Positions 1-8,026 of a stretch of DNA of 15,327 nucleotides are shown one piece after another. The position numbers and the translations under genes were made by a program. Within the stretch, counting starts at the first letter, position 1. The number at the start of each line of letters is the position of its first letter. This DNA comes from Promethearchaeota archaeon (GTDB lineage Archaea > Asgardarchaeota > Lokiarchaeia > Sigyniarchaeales > Promethearchaeaceae), in the NCBI GenBank assembly GCA_014729055.1, contig WJKO01000312.1:1-15327 (forward strand), in the 5' to 3' direction. The notes under the pieces were generated by a model. It saw nothing but the letters and a program-made list of their open reading frames with translations. It made no database searches and was not told where the DNA came from.

Positions 1-294
1 AGGAAAAGCAGGTTCTTGAAATGTAATAATGAGAATTGTAAAGGATTTCTGCCTTTACCTAAAACGGGTTACCCAAGACTCTTAAAGCATACTTGTAACA
101 TCTGTGGGTTCAATATAGTAAAAATAAGCCGTAAAGATAGAAAAACTGGGAAAAGTTTTCAATATCATTGTTGTCCAGTTTGTTTTAAAGAATTTTTAGA
201 AACGAAAGCAGAACGAGGATTATGTTATAAATGTAAAGATTATAAAGTTGTCAACGGGCGTTGTGTTCCAAAGAAGCAAAAGAAAAAGAAATAG
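1..294 (+). CDS. topA: DNA topoisomerase I (type IA), C-terminal zinc-ribbon tail, 5' partial
   Basis: The frame is open from base 1, so this is the last 97 codons of a gene that starts outside the window; the TTG at 16 could be read as a start but the open upstream frame argues against it. Four cysteine pairs are visible, at residues 8/13, 32/35, 58/61 and 75/78 counted from base 1. The stretch SRFLKCNN...CKGFLPLPK followed by CNICGFNIVKI is the layout of the tandem C-terminal zinc ribbons of bacterial and archaeal topoisomerase I, which help bind single-stranded DNA while the missing N-terminal Toprim and tyrosine domains cut and rejoin it. The protein ends in a very basic tail, KKQKKKK. 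The stop lies 6 nt from the end of the convergent acyl-CoA dehydrogenase gene. Reverse gyrase or another zinc-ribbon protein is possible, because the catalytic part is not visible. Confidence 0.72.
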   Translation, partial: RKSRFLKCNNENCKGFLPLPKTGYPRLLKHTCNICGFNIVKISRKDRKTGKSFQYHCCPVCFKEFLETKAERGLCYKCKDYKVVNGRCVPKKQKKKK

Positions 295-300
295 CTTTTT

Positions 301-1602
301 CTATTTGACTACTTTATTTAAAATAGATTCTAATGTGCGCGCCATAATATATTGCTGAATTTGTCTCGTGCCGCCGACAATTTCTTGAACTCTGCTACTT
401 CCAAGAATATCGTAGATCATTAAATTATCGCATACGCCTGCTCCACCCATTAAATTCATACATTCATAAACCGTATTAACATTCGCCTGTGCACAATGAT
501 ATTTCAGTTGAGATGCAGAAGTTACAAAGTCGCGTTGCATTTGAGGTGGAATGTCACCATTGAATTTGGCATGAGTCTTATCGTAACTGCGGCACACGTC
601 CAATATGGATCGTGTAAGATTTACCGTTCTTGCCCATAAGTCCACTAAGGTAAAGCCAACACCTTGATGCCGAATAATCTTCTTTCCCATTTGTTCTCGC
701 ATATTTGAGTAAATTGCGGCATGTGTTAGTGCATTCCAAGATTGAACAATATTACACATGGCTATTCCGACCCTTTCCAACACTAATCCTTCAAACATAT
801 GTGTTCTTCCCTGACCAATATCCCCCATAATATATCGCTTTGGAACTAAATGATTCGTGAATGTTTCTTTTCCTAAATGAACTCTTGGTGCTGCGGGAAT
901 ATATACACGTTCTATTTTTACATTATCCGAAGGAAATTCTACTAATGATTGTGTCATCAATTTTGAATTATTTTGTTCCGCTGTTGCGTAAACAATTGCA
1001 TATTTTGACTTCGGGGCATTTGTATTGAACGCTTTTACTCCATTAATAATAAATCCATCATCTGTTTTTTTACTTACAGTTAACTGGTGTGTTGCGTCTG
1101 AACCTCGCTCTGGTTCTGTTATACAAACACAACCAACTGCTTCACCATTAGCCAACTCCTTCAGCGCTTTAACTCTGACATCTACATTATCATGATGCTC
1201 GTGTAGAGGATTTAGACATAGAACGGAAGCATCAATGCTCCAACTAAATTGAGTATCAAAAAATTCGATACCAAAATGTCGTACTAAATCTGCTGTGAGA
1301 CCATAAGGTGATTGATCCATATCAAATTCTTCAAAAGAATGCACTCTACAAATATAACCTTTACGTCCAAAATCGGGATACCATTCATAGAGATCTTCTG
1401 TGTGGTTAACCTTTTTTTCATATTCTAAGCAAAATTCCTCTATTTCCCTAAGAAACTCCATTTCTTCAGAATTTAGTATACTTGCAAGATTTATATTAAG
1501 AAATTTATACCTTGATTCCAGATTCAAATTGCTTAATACGTCATTATTTAGTACTTGAGTTTCAAACTTCCTTTCAAATTGATCTTTATTCTTTTCATCC
1601 AT
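301..1602 (-). CDS. Acyl-CoA dehydrogenase family flavoprotein
   Basis: FAD-dependent enzymes of this family oxidise acyl-CoA to the trans-2-enoyl-CoA in the cytoplasm and pass electrons to electron-transfer flavoprotein. The 433 residues include the family signature ITEPERGSDA (161-170), a middle beta domain ending near residue 240, and a C-terminal helical domain with LERVGIA (275-281), LMGGAGV (384-390) and GGTRQIQQYIMAR (410-422). About 50 extra residues precede the usual start of the fold. The usual active-site glutamate of the YEGT motif is replaced by glycine at residue 410 (IVGGT). E276 in GLVLER sits where isovaleryl-CoA and long-chain acyl-CoA dehydrogenases carry their catalytic glutamate, so it is the likely base. 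No ETF, thiolase or acyl-CoA ligase gene is adjacent, so the substrate cannot be named. The ATG at 1602 is preceded by a weak GAGTGG at about 1609-1614. Confidence 0.9.
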   Translation of the reverse strand: MDEKNKDQFERKFETQVLNNDVLSNLNLESRYKFLNINLASILNSEEMEFLREIEEFCLEYEKKVNHTEDLYEWYPDFGRKGYICRVHSFEEFDMDQSPYGLTADLVRHFGIEFFDTQFSWSIDASVLCLNPLHEHHDNVDVRVKALKELANGEAVGCVCITEPERGSDATHQLTVSKKTDDGFIINGVKAFNTNAPKSKYAIVYATAEQNNSKLMTQSLVEFPSDNVKIERVYIPAAPRVHLGKETFTNHLVPKRYIMGDIGQGRTHMFEGLVLERVGIAMCNIVQSWNALTHAAIYSNMREQMGKKIIRHQGVGFTLVDLWARTVNLTRSILDVCRSYDKTHAKFNGDIPPQMQRDFVTSASQLKYHCAQANVNTVYECMNLMGGAGVCDNLMIYDILGSSRVQEIVGGTRQIQQYIMARTLESILNKVVK

Positions 1603-1640
1603 TAAAATCCACTCTGTGATCTATTGTAAAAAACTATTTT

Positions 1641-1656
1641 TTAGATAAATATATGA
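1641..1656. promoter_or_regulatory. Possible TATA box region in the divergent ACAD/MBL promoter
   Basis: The 84-bp spacer between the two divergent starts contains an AT-only run at about 1646-1653 (TAAATATA). Its centre lies about 37 nt before the ATG at 1687, so an archaeal start site some 25 nt downstream would give a very short or absent leader. Read on the minus strand, the same run could also serve the acyl-CoA dehydrogenase gene. AT-rich DNA makes chance matches common. Confidence 0.35.
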
Positions 1657-1686
1657 ATCGGTGTTTTCTTAATAATTTTGATTTTT

Positions 1687-2436
1687 ATGGAAATGTATAA
1701 ACATGTTTCACCCGGAATTGTGCTGATCGGGCGTTATGGGTTATTAGACACAGGAGTCTGGCTGTTTCATCATAATCAAGAATGCGCAATCTTAGAAATG
1801 CCAGATATAAATCCTAAAAACAACTCACATCCTAAAGCATGGGAAAGCGTTACATATTATATTAAAGAAAAAAAGTTAAACCCTAAATTTATAACTGTAA
1901 CTCACGCGCATCGAGATCACATTGATAGTTTTCAAAGATTTCATAAAGCATTTCAGCGAATTCCAATATTACTGCATGAGACTTTCTTCAAACGAGGATC
2001 CTATTTCCGAATTAAAAAAGTGAGTAATGTCATTCAATCAAACGATTTAAAAGATTTGATCCGCAAAAAGCGAGAGCCCTCATTAATATATCAAAAAGTA
2101 CCAATCTATTGCTGGAGAGGGCGAATATTCAAAACAGATATTGGAGGAGAAGTGTTGTTCTTAGTACATGTACCAAAACACAGTCTTAGTGATACAATGT
2201 TAATTTTTAGGGGCACGATGATCACAGGTGATTGGTGGCTTGGTCCAGGGGATCCAAACAAGAATCATATTCCAATTAGAACTATAAATGATTCTATATC
2301 ATTTCTACAGAACTTTGTCAATGAGAGAAATTATAGAATTAGAAACTTGTTCTCTGTCCACGCTAATGAATTTCGCAGAGAATTATCCCAACAAAACTAC
2401 CAGGAACTACTCGAATCTACAAGAAGATTGGCATAA
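1687..2436 (+). CDS. Metallo-beta-lactamase-fold hydrolase
   Basis: The protein has the metal-binding motif THAHRDH (H73, H75, D77, H78 counted from the ATG at 1687), then a glyoxalase-type second histidine in VPKHSLSDTML (about H165), an aspartate in MITGDWW (about D182) and a late histidine in FSVHANEF (about H225). These are the ligands of a two-metal site in MBL-fold hydrolases such as glyoxalase II, lactonases and alkyl-sulfatases. About 249 residues is normal for a single-domain member, and there is no signal peptide, so it should be cytoplasmic. The substrate cannot be told from the sequence. A TTG at 1678 in the same frame is an alternative start adding three residues; the ATG is preferred because no Shine-Dalgarno site favours the TTG. 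It is divergent from the acyl-CoA dehydrogenase gene and may share its promoter region, which weakly hints at a thioester or acyl substrate. Confidence 0.85.
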   Translation: MEMYKHVSPGIVLIGRYGLLDTGVWLFHHNQECAILEMPDINPKNNSHPKAWESVTYYIKEKKLNPKFITVTHAHRDHIDSFQRFHKAFQRIPILLHETFFKRGSYFRIKKVSNVIQSNDLKDLIRKKREPSLIYQKVPIYCWRGRIFKTDIGGEVLFLVHVPKHSLSDTMLIFRGTMITGDWWLGPGDPNKNHIPIRTINDSISFLQNFVNERNYRIRNLFSVHANEFRRELSQQNYQELLESTRRLA

Positions 2437-2478
2437 AGGTATTTTATATTAAAAAGAAAACTCTATGTGGTTTATTTC

Positions 2479-3783
2479 CTATATAAACAATTGATACCGC
2501 GTATTAATCTCATCTATTTTTAGTTCCTCAAAAATTATAGAATCAATTATTTTTTTGAATGTCCTGACAATTTTCCTCACATTTCCTTTATATTTCATAT
2601 ATACGTCTTCAATTATCTCATAACTTAACGGATAGAAAAGATCGGCTCCGTATTTATATTTCAGTTCTTCAAAATTTGATCGATCCTTTATCTCAAATTC
2701 AATTGAGGGATGTGTGACATTATATTTCTGACAGAAGTTCTTCATTCGAATAAGATATATGGAGATCGTATCTCTCAACGTAAAAGGCTTTAAAACTATC
2801 GGATCGAGTATTTTGCCACTATCTATACGCTCTCTAAACCAATTTAAAATAGGATCCGCATTCTGATTGTCCATAACAACTACGAGTTTAAAATTGTCTA
2901 TCCGCTTTAATTTATCTAAAATGATCCCTTCCAATGTATCAAATTCTTCTGTCTTAGCTTGAGAGCCCTTGTATTCGTCTTTCCCTGAACCCAGATCTTT
3001 TGCCCAATTCACGTCCTCGTCGTCAAAATAGTTTGATAGAGTCTTATACTCTTGAATAGCTTCATCAAAATCGTCAAAAAGTAAAATAATGCCTTGTTTA
3101 TAATGATCTATCAATAATTTCAACATAATTTTCGATATATCGTTGGTCGAGAGATCATTATTAACGCTGATCATAAATAATTCATCTAAATCTAACTGCT
3201 GTCCCAATAACCACCTTTCAGTAATATCATAGGTGTCCCGCTTAATAAAATGTTGAATTAGAACCATTATGCATTGTTGTAAAGCAGAGGTATTCGTAAA
3301 TGACTTATTTAACTGTTCGTATGCATTCAAAGTGACCTTCGTAATATTCTGTGTCCGAAAAAAACCATATAGTCGCTCCCCAGCACCAAACTTTTCTCCA
3401 AACTCTTGAGTAAAATCTCTCAATCGGTCTGCTCCGAATTCCTCGATTAAATCAGAATAAATATTATAATCAAATTTACCTTTAGACCGCGGTAAATCAA
3501 TAAACGATGCAAATTGTTCGATATTAAAACTGTTTTTTATTTGCCAGAGAAAATGTGTTTTACCAGAACCAACGTCCCCTATTACAGGGACAAGCAATGA
3601 GCCTTGATGTTGTTTAAGATCTTTACTTAATTTATTTAGATACTCCTTCCTTGATTCAACACCTATTTCCCATTCTACTAACTCACTCTTGGAAACAAAC
3701 CGGTCGAATGGAGGTAACTGAACTGAAAGTATGTCCATAAACTTCTTTTTTGCATCTGCATCGAATTCATGGATTGATGTCAT
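2479..3783 (-). CDS. AAA+-like P-loop ATPase, unknown role, coupled to upstream gene
   Basis: The 434 residues carry a Walker A motif GDVGSGKT (69-76), a Walker B strand IILLFDDFDEA (232-242), a sensor-1-like strand LVVVMDNQN (300-308), the segment LKPFTLRDTISIYL (331-344) and GNVRKIVRTF (400-409), which resembles the GNxR sensor-2 helix. This order matches Orc1/Cdc6-like and STAND-like AAA+ ATPases. The 155 residues between Walker A and B are longer than usual and mostly helical, and a charged region (250-282) follows Walker B. No winged-helix or other clear DNA-binding domain is visible, so a replication initiator is unlikely. The ATG overlaps the stop of the upstream 213-residue gene by 4 nt (ATGA), so the two should be translated together and probably form a complex. 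An ATPase that loads or remodels something, guided by its partner, is an inference only. Confidence 0.85.
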   Translation of the reverse strand: MTSIHEFDADAKKKFMDILSVQLPPFDRFVSKSELVEWEIGVESRKEYLNKLSKDLKQHQGSLLVPVIGDVGSGKTHFLWQIKNSFNIEQFASFIDLPRSKGKFDYNIYSDLIEEFGADRLRDFTQEFGEKFGAGERLYGFFRTQNITKVTLNAYEQLNKSFTNTSALQQCIMVLIQHFIKRDTYDITERWLLGQQLDLDELFMISVNNDLSTNDISKIMLKLLIDHYKQGIILLFDDFDEAIQEYKTLSNYFDDEDVNWAKDLGSGKDEYKGSQAKTEEFDTLEGIILDKLKRIDNFKLVVVMDNQNADPILNWFRERIDSGKILDPIVLKPFTLRDTISIYLIRMKNFCQKYNVTHPSIEFEIKDRSNFEELKYKYGADLFYPLSYEIIEDVYMKYKGNVRKIVRTFKKIIDSIIFEELKIDEINTRYQLFI

Positions 3784-4421
3784 TTAAACATCTCAACCCC
3801 AAGAACTATGATATATTTAATATATTTCACGTTTAAACGACGGATCGGTTCGTAAGAAAACTCAACTAATTCTTGAATTGAAGTGTCATATGCCTTTCTT
3901 GAAACTAAAAAAGCATCATAAAAAATAGGATGCTCCAAATTATCGATTACTAATCGGTCTCCAACTATCATAGAGTTATTATACAAAAGAGCAATTGGGT
4001 GATTCAAAATCTCGCCTTTAACAAAATTAAAATGATTGATAATTCGTTCGCCTGCAATGTTTTTAAACAACAAATGAGTATTCAAGAGTGAAATCATAAA
4101 CGGAAAACTTGCATTAAAACGCTCTTGTTCAAACGTTTTAACTATTTGATCATCAATTTTAACAGAATATAGGATATCCTTTGGTGGTATTGTGAATTTC
4201 CCATCAAAAGATGTCGCAGCATCTCCATTAATGCCGACTTTTAAACCTTTAATGAGAATCCTATCCTTATCTAACTCTATGTTATCAGAGAATATTATTG
4301 AATGACCATTATCTTTTAGGTTGGTTAAGATCGACCCTTTATAAGTACCTTCTCTCAAGATATCATATTTGGATTCAAATAGAATATTCTCCGACAAATC
4401 TCTTGGTTGTGGACCGAGCAT
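3780..4421 (-). CDS. Hypothetical protein, first gene of the ATPase operon
   Basis: I do not recognise this 213-residue protein. It has no signal peptide, transmembrane segment, zinc-binding cysteines or known catalytic motif. The first half looks beta-rich, with alternating strands and turns such as HSIIFSDNIEL, RILIKGLKVGING and KFTIPPKDILYSVKI (roughly 40-90). The middle is more helical (FPFMISLLNTHLLFKNI, 106-122) and the end returns to strands (KYIKYIIVLGVEMF). Its stop codon overlaps the start of the P-loop ATPase, a sign of tight coupling, so it may be a regulatory or adaptor subunit of that ATPase. On the minus strand a TTTAAGA box at about 4447-4453 lies some 30 nt before the ATG, consistent with a leaderless archaeal transcript. 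Confidence 0.75.
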   Translation of the reverse strand: MLGPQPRDLSENILFESKYDILREGTYKGSILTNLKDNGHSIIFSDNIELDKDRILIKGLKVGINGDAATSFDGKFTIPPKDILYSVKIDDQIVKTFEQERFNASFPFMISLLNTHLLFKNIAGERIINHFNFVKGEILNHPIALLYNNSMIVGDRLVIDNLEHPIFYDAFLVSRKAYDTSIQELVEFSYEPIRRLNVKYIKYIIVLGVEMFK

Positions 4422-4573
4422 TCTTAATATTGTACAGAAAATACTGTCTTAAATCTTTTTGCATAGGTTCATTTTGATTTTTGTTAAGGTACTGTGTTGT
4501 TTTATTTCGGTAAAAACTATAATTTTTATGGTCATCCAATATGCTTTTTTAGAATACCAACGATATCAATAGT
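4422..4573. promoter_or_regulatory. Divergent intergenic promoter region
   Basis: This 152-bp spacer separates the minus-strand ATPase operon from the plus-strand membrane protein gene and should hold both promoters. AT boxes are visible near 4447-4453 (minus strand) and 4515-4527 (CTATAATTTTTAT, plus strand). No Shine-Dalgarno site precedes the ATG at 4574. A 14-codon open frame (4528-4572) ends one base before that ATG. Confidence 0.4.
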
Positions 4574-7500
4574 ATGAATCGAATTCCACATTTTACCAGC
4601 AAATTCTTCAAAAATATAGATTCAAAATGGATTTGTATTTTTACCTTGTTTGTTATCAATGTGTTGTTATATGAGAACTCAGAACCCTTATCGAATTATT
4701 ATGATTCATCCCCGTATTATCTCTTCATAATAATAGTGCCTAGCCTCTTTTTAGTACCAATCACGGCATTGTTAATAAAAAAACTCGATCCAAGAGTATT
4801 ATTCAAAATGTTCCTTCTAATTGAAACAATCTTGATAATCACTTATGGAATTACTGCTATGATGTTCCAGACATATAATGGAGATAATCTAATATACATC
4901 ACGGGCTATATGATGATTTATCATAAGATATTATTTTGGAGTATGCTCGCGCTAATGTTACCACTCTTATATTTAGCCACATATACCCAAATTACTCTAT
5001 TCAAACAAGAAAAAACTAAGTTTAACGTGGTATTGAACCAGCAATTCAATAATTTCTTATCAAGTATATTCATTTCATTTATCTTGTTGGTTATTGCACG
5101 CTATTGGAGCTATGGAATAAGCCATATTCTTGTGGGTACTTTATTATTATTCGCTCTTATTGAGGATCCGCTAATAAAATGGAATATGTCGGAAACCACT
5201 GGTGAGAAAAAGCATATATCAACAACAAGTGAGCCAAATACGCAGGATTCAAAGGAAGCTCATTTGAATGTGAAGTCTGATAATTCCGATATTTATAATT
5301 CAGTAACATCATCGAGAGCGAAAAACGGGATTATTATATTTATTTTGTTCATCTTCGTTGCGACGATCGCCTATCTATGGCCAACGGATTACATTTTTTT
5401 GTGGCAATCTGACGAAGGACCACAACTAATGTATTTTATACGCGATAGTCATCAAACAATTGATTTTACCATAAAAGGATTACTAGTTTTTATAACGGTG
5501 GGCAGTGTTCTTAAAATAACTGATATTATTGATATTCTAATCAATAAACTATCGCGGATAAAAAATAGAGAATTTTTATTGGGAATCAGTGCTATTATCC
5601 TGGCGTTTTTCCTATGGACATTTATGATGTTAGGTTTCTCTCCTTTCCCAATTCGTTTTTCTCTCTTGATTACACCGTGGATAATGCTGCTCATGCAATG
5701 TTGGATAATACTAATTTTACTAAAGCGAAATGTTGAATCTCCAGGGTTATTGAGTGCAATTCTTTTTATATCTTCATTGGCAATATGGGGCATGATTGCT
5801 TTGGGAATAGAAGCAGACTCTGATTTTTCACCAATACTTTGGATTTCAATGATAATTGGGACGGGTTTCCTAATCTTCTTCTTGTATTTCTTTGTAGAAC
5901 CAAGATTGATTCTTGCTTCTAAGAAAAATGAGACAGAAGTTAGGATTTCAAAAAAAGAATCTGATTCAAGTGTAAGAAAATCTAAAATCAACATAATTAT
6001 GGACCAAATAAATAATTTTGTTATAAAAAGAAGACATATAGACACCCAAGTGCGAGTATCGCTGTTAGTCCTTTTAATCCTGACACCAGTGTTATCCATT
6101 TTAGTACCTACACATTCATCCTCGAATTTTCAAATTTTGGCAAATGTAGATAATAATTGCATATTCTATTTAGCAGACCCAATGACCCGTGTTGATCAAA
6201 ATTATAAACCAAACTTCGGTTTAAAGAGCTATAATAATCCAAACAATACGATAGAAATTGTTGCCGCTAAAAATGAATTCGAGTCTATCCAAATAGTTAT
6301 GTTACCGATAAGACAGTCTTGGTTCGCATTATATGACATTTATTTTGATGGTTTTGCACATAGTTCCGACCCTAATTCAGTAGTTATTGATCCCACAGGT
6401 AAAAACTTTACTTCTTACAGATTAGACTATGTAAAACCGCTAAATAATCTTGTACCTGATATTCTATATAATTATAGTTCCACTACAATATCAGACGGTA
6501 AAAATCATCCATTTTGGTTCACATTCTATATTCCTGAAGACATAAACAGCGGCTCTTATAATGGAACTCTTCATTTTGAAGTGGTGGATCGAAAAACACA
6601 AGATACAGCTTTTTACAGGAGCCAAATCATACAATTTAATATCAAATTAAAAGTACTAAATTTTAAAATACCTACGAAACCTTCTCTTAAAAGTAATTTC
6701 GGATTTAGTAGCGATTATCCGCACCAAGATATCGTAATGGATTGGTATCAAGACCACCGAATGATGCATTGGAGCTTTTTCTCATTGCCAAGATGTACTC
6801 TAAATGCGGATGGAACAATTAATACTATTGATTTTACATCTATGAATGATCGAATACAAGAAATTTACGAATATGGCACATACACCTTAGGTTTTCACTT
6901 TGCAAAAAGTAGCATCCTTCCAGTAACGCCATTCCAAGTAGACGGTACATGGTATAACCACACAAATTATACCACCTGTGCACCCAAATCTACATATGAT
7001 GTAACCTATACGGAATATTTTAGCCAGTTAGAATCTTATCTACAAGATGATGCTCAAACTTATCTAGATGACTTTGGAAACAATATTAGTTGGTTTTCTG
7101 ATGTATATCTCAATGGTGAGGACGAAATTGAAGCAAGAGAAGCAGAGAAAAGGAACAAATATATCGAAGAATATAGATGGTTGAGGGAGGATATTGGTAT
7201 ATCAATTCCAATCATGCAGACGGTAATGCATCCGAAAGGTGACATCAAGGAACAAATAGTAAATAATGTCGATATATTATGTTGGCATACAGTTGGGTTT
7301 GAAATGGATTTTATAACTGAAGCAAAATCTCAAAATAAAGAGATTTGGATATACACAACAAGAGGACCCAGGTTTCCAGTCCCAACAGTCGCTACCTCTG
7401 CAATGGCGACTCAACTCAGAGCACTGCCTTGGCAGTGTTTTGTCTTCAATTACACTCATTATCTAATATGGGACGTCGCGACACCTTATGATGGTATGAA

Positions 7501-7813
7501 TGGGTATGCTTATCAAGGTTGGAATGGAGGATCTTTATTATATCGAGTGCCAAATGGCTTTGCATTATCAACTCGGATGGAGCTTGTCCGTGAAGGATTT
7601 GAAGACTACGAGTATTTCAAGCTCTTAAAATTGAGTGTACAACATCTAAAAGATACAGATCCGACCAATATCTCAATAAATATTGGAGAAGACCTTTTAA
7701 ATCAAGTCAACAAACTATTTGGTCCAGGCTACGATGCTGAAATGGATTATCGCAAGGTGTATAATTATAGATATGAAATAGGTACGCTATTAGAAAGAAT
7801 TTGCATTTTGTAA
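4574..7813 (+). CDS. Polytopic membrane protein with C-terminal DUF4091 (GH123-like) domain
   Basis: The 1079-residue protein has two parts. Residues 1-515 hold about 13 hydrophobic segments, near 17-33, 48-69, 76-98, 117-142, 160-177, 182-198, 251-268, 298-317, 334-354, 361-384, 391-412, 420-441 and 493-512, with hydrophilic loops at about 203-250 and 444-491. The 6+6 spacing with a central loop resembles a major-facilitator transporter, and segment 13 would place the rest outside the cell. Residues about 520-700 form a beta domain (AAKNEFESIQIV, FYIPEDINSGSYNGTL) and about 700-1020 look like the catalytic barrel of DUF4091/GH123-like glycosidases, ending with REGFEDYEYFKLLK (1006-1019), the family's typical closing motif. 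D850-E851 in NGEDEIE could be the adjacent Asp-Glu pair used by GH123 enzymes. Nine N-X-S/T sites follow residue 550, which fits an outside domain. The glycan substrate is unknown. Confidence 0.85.
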   Translation: MNRIPHFTSKFFKNIDSKWICIFTLFVINVLLYENSEPLSNYYDSSPYYLFIIIVPSLFLVPITALLIKKLDPRVLFKMFLLIETILIITYGITAMMFQTYNGDNLIYITGYMMIYHKILFWSMLALMLPLLYLATYTQITLFKQEKTKFNVVLNQQFNNFLSSIFISFILLVIARYWSYGISHILVGTLLLFALIEDPLIKWNMSETTGEKKHISTTSEPNTQDSKEAHLNVKSDNSDIYNSVTSSRAKNGIIIFILFIFVATIAYLWPTDYIFLWQSDEGPQLMYFIRDSHQTIDFTIKGLLVFITVGSVLKITDIIDILINKLSRIKNREFLLGISAIILAFFLWTFMMLGFSPFPIRFSLLITPWIMLLMQCWIILILLKRNVESPGLLSAILFISSLAIWGMIALGIEADSDFSPILWISMIIGTGFLIFFLYFFVEPRLILASKKNETEVRISKKESDSSVRKSKINIIMDQINNFVIKRRHIDTQVRVSLLVLLILTPVLSILVPTHSSSNFQILANVDNNCIFYLADPMTRVDQNYKPNFGLKSYNNPNNTIEIVAAKNEFESIQIVMLPIRQSWFALYDIYFDGFAHSSDPNSVVIDPTGKNFTSYRLDYVKPLNNLVPDILYNYSSTTISDGKNHPFWFTFYIPEDINSGSYNGTLHFEVVDRKTQDTAFYRSQIIQFNIKLKVLNFKIPTKPSLKSNFGFSSDYPHQDIVMDWYQDHRMMHWSFFSLPRCTLNADGTINTIDFTSMNDRIQEIYEYGTYTLGFHFAKSSILPVTPFQVDGTWYNHTNYTTCAPKSTYDVTYTEYFSQLESYLQDDAQTYLDDFGNNISWFSDVYLNGEDEIEAREAEKRNKYIEEYRWLREDIGISIPIMQTVMHPKGDIKEQIVNNVDILCWHTVGFEMDFITEAKSQNKEIWIYTTRGPRFPVPTVATSAMATQLRALPWQCFVFNYTHYLIWDVATPYDGMNGYAYQGWNGGSLLYRVPNGFALSTRMELVREGFEDYEYFKLLKLSVQHLKDTDPTNISINIGEDLLNQVNKLFGPGYDAEMDYRKVYNYRYEIGTLLERICIL

Positions 7814-8026
7814 TCGATGCATAATGGTAGATAGTAAAAAATTTCTTTACAACAATCTTTTCGCTCTCTTCTTTTTTTACAAATTCAATTGTATTTTTTA
7901 TAAATTGAAAAAAGTAAGATCTATGCAATTGTTTTTTATACACCATCTTAAATAGAGATCTATACGTCCAATAATCGATTTAAAGACGGGGGCTTAAACA
8001 TAACCAAAGAAGAGATAACTCTTGAA
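7814..8026. other. Intergenic region between the DUF4091 protein and GAF gene
   Basis: This 213-bp stretch has no convincing gene. It holds pyrimidine runs near its start (7856-7878), a weak AT hairpin (7884-7909), two copies of AGATCTAT (7917-7924 and 7956-7963) and a G-run GGGGG (7988-7992). The frame of the downstream GAF gene stays open back to 7952, but without ATG, GTG or TTG codons before 8027. Confidence 0.5.
7871..7909 (+). terminator. Possible U-rich terminator after the DUF4091 gene
   Basis: A run of seven T (7872-7878) lies about 60 nt after the stop. It is followed by a 7-bp perfect inverted repeat, TTCAATT (7884-7890) and AATTGAA (7903-7909), with six T in the loop. Archaeal transcription often ends at U-tracts. 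The stem has only two G:C pairs, so hairpin function is doubtful. Confidence 0.28.

Noticed and set aside
2437..2478. Searched the 42-bp convergent gap for a terminator hairpin
   Set aside because: No inverted repeat stands out; only AT-rich sequence is present.
4434..4447. ACAG...CTGT dyad just upstream of the 213-residue gene, a possible operator
   Set aside because: The arms are only 4 bp with poor inner symmetry; this is too weak to separate from chance.
4528..4572. Fourteen-codon frame ending one base before the ATG of the membrane protein gene, a possible leader peptide
   Set aside because: It has no ribosome binding site and no regulatory codon run, and such short frames are expected by chance.
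5452..6099. Minus-strand open frame of 215 codons
   Set aside because: It lies fully inside the membrane part of the 4574-7813 gene. The opposite strand of transmembrane codons often gives long Ile/Ser/Lys-rich frames, and no motif is seen.
7707..7946. Minus-strand open frame of 79 codons reaching into the intergenic region
   Set aside because: It overlaps the end of the DUF4091 gene. Its Phe/Lys/Tyr/Ile-rich composition is what AT-rich non-coding DNA gives by chance, and no supporting motif is present.
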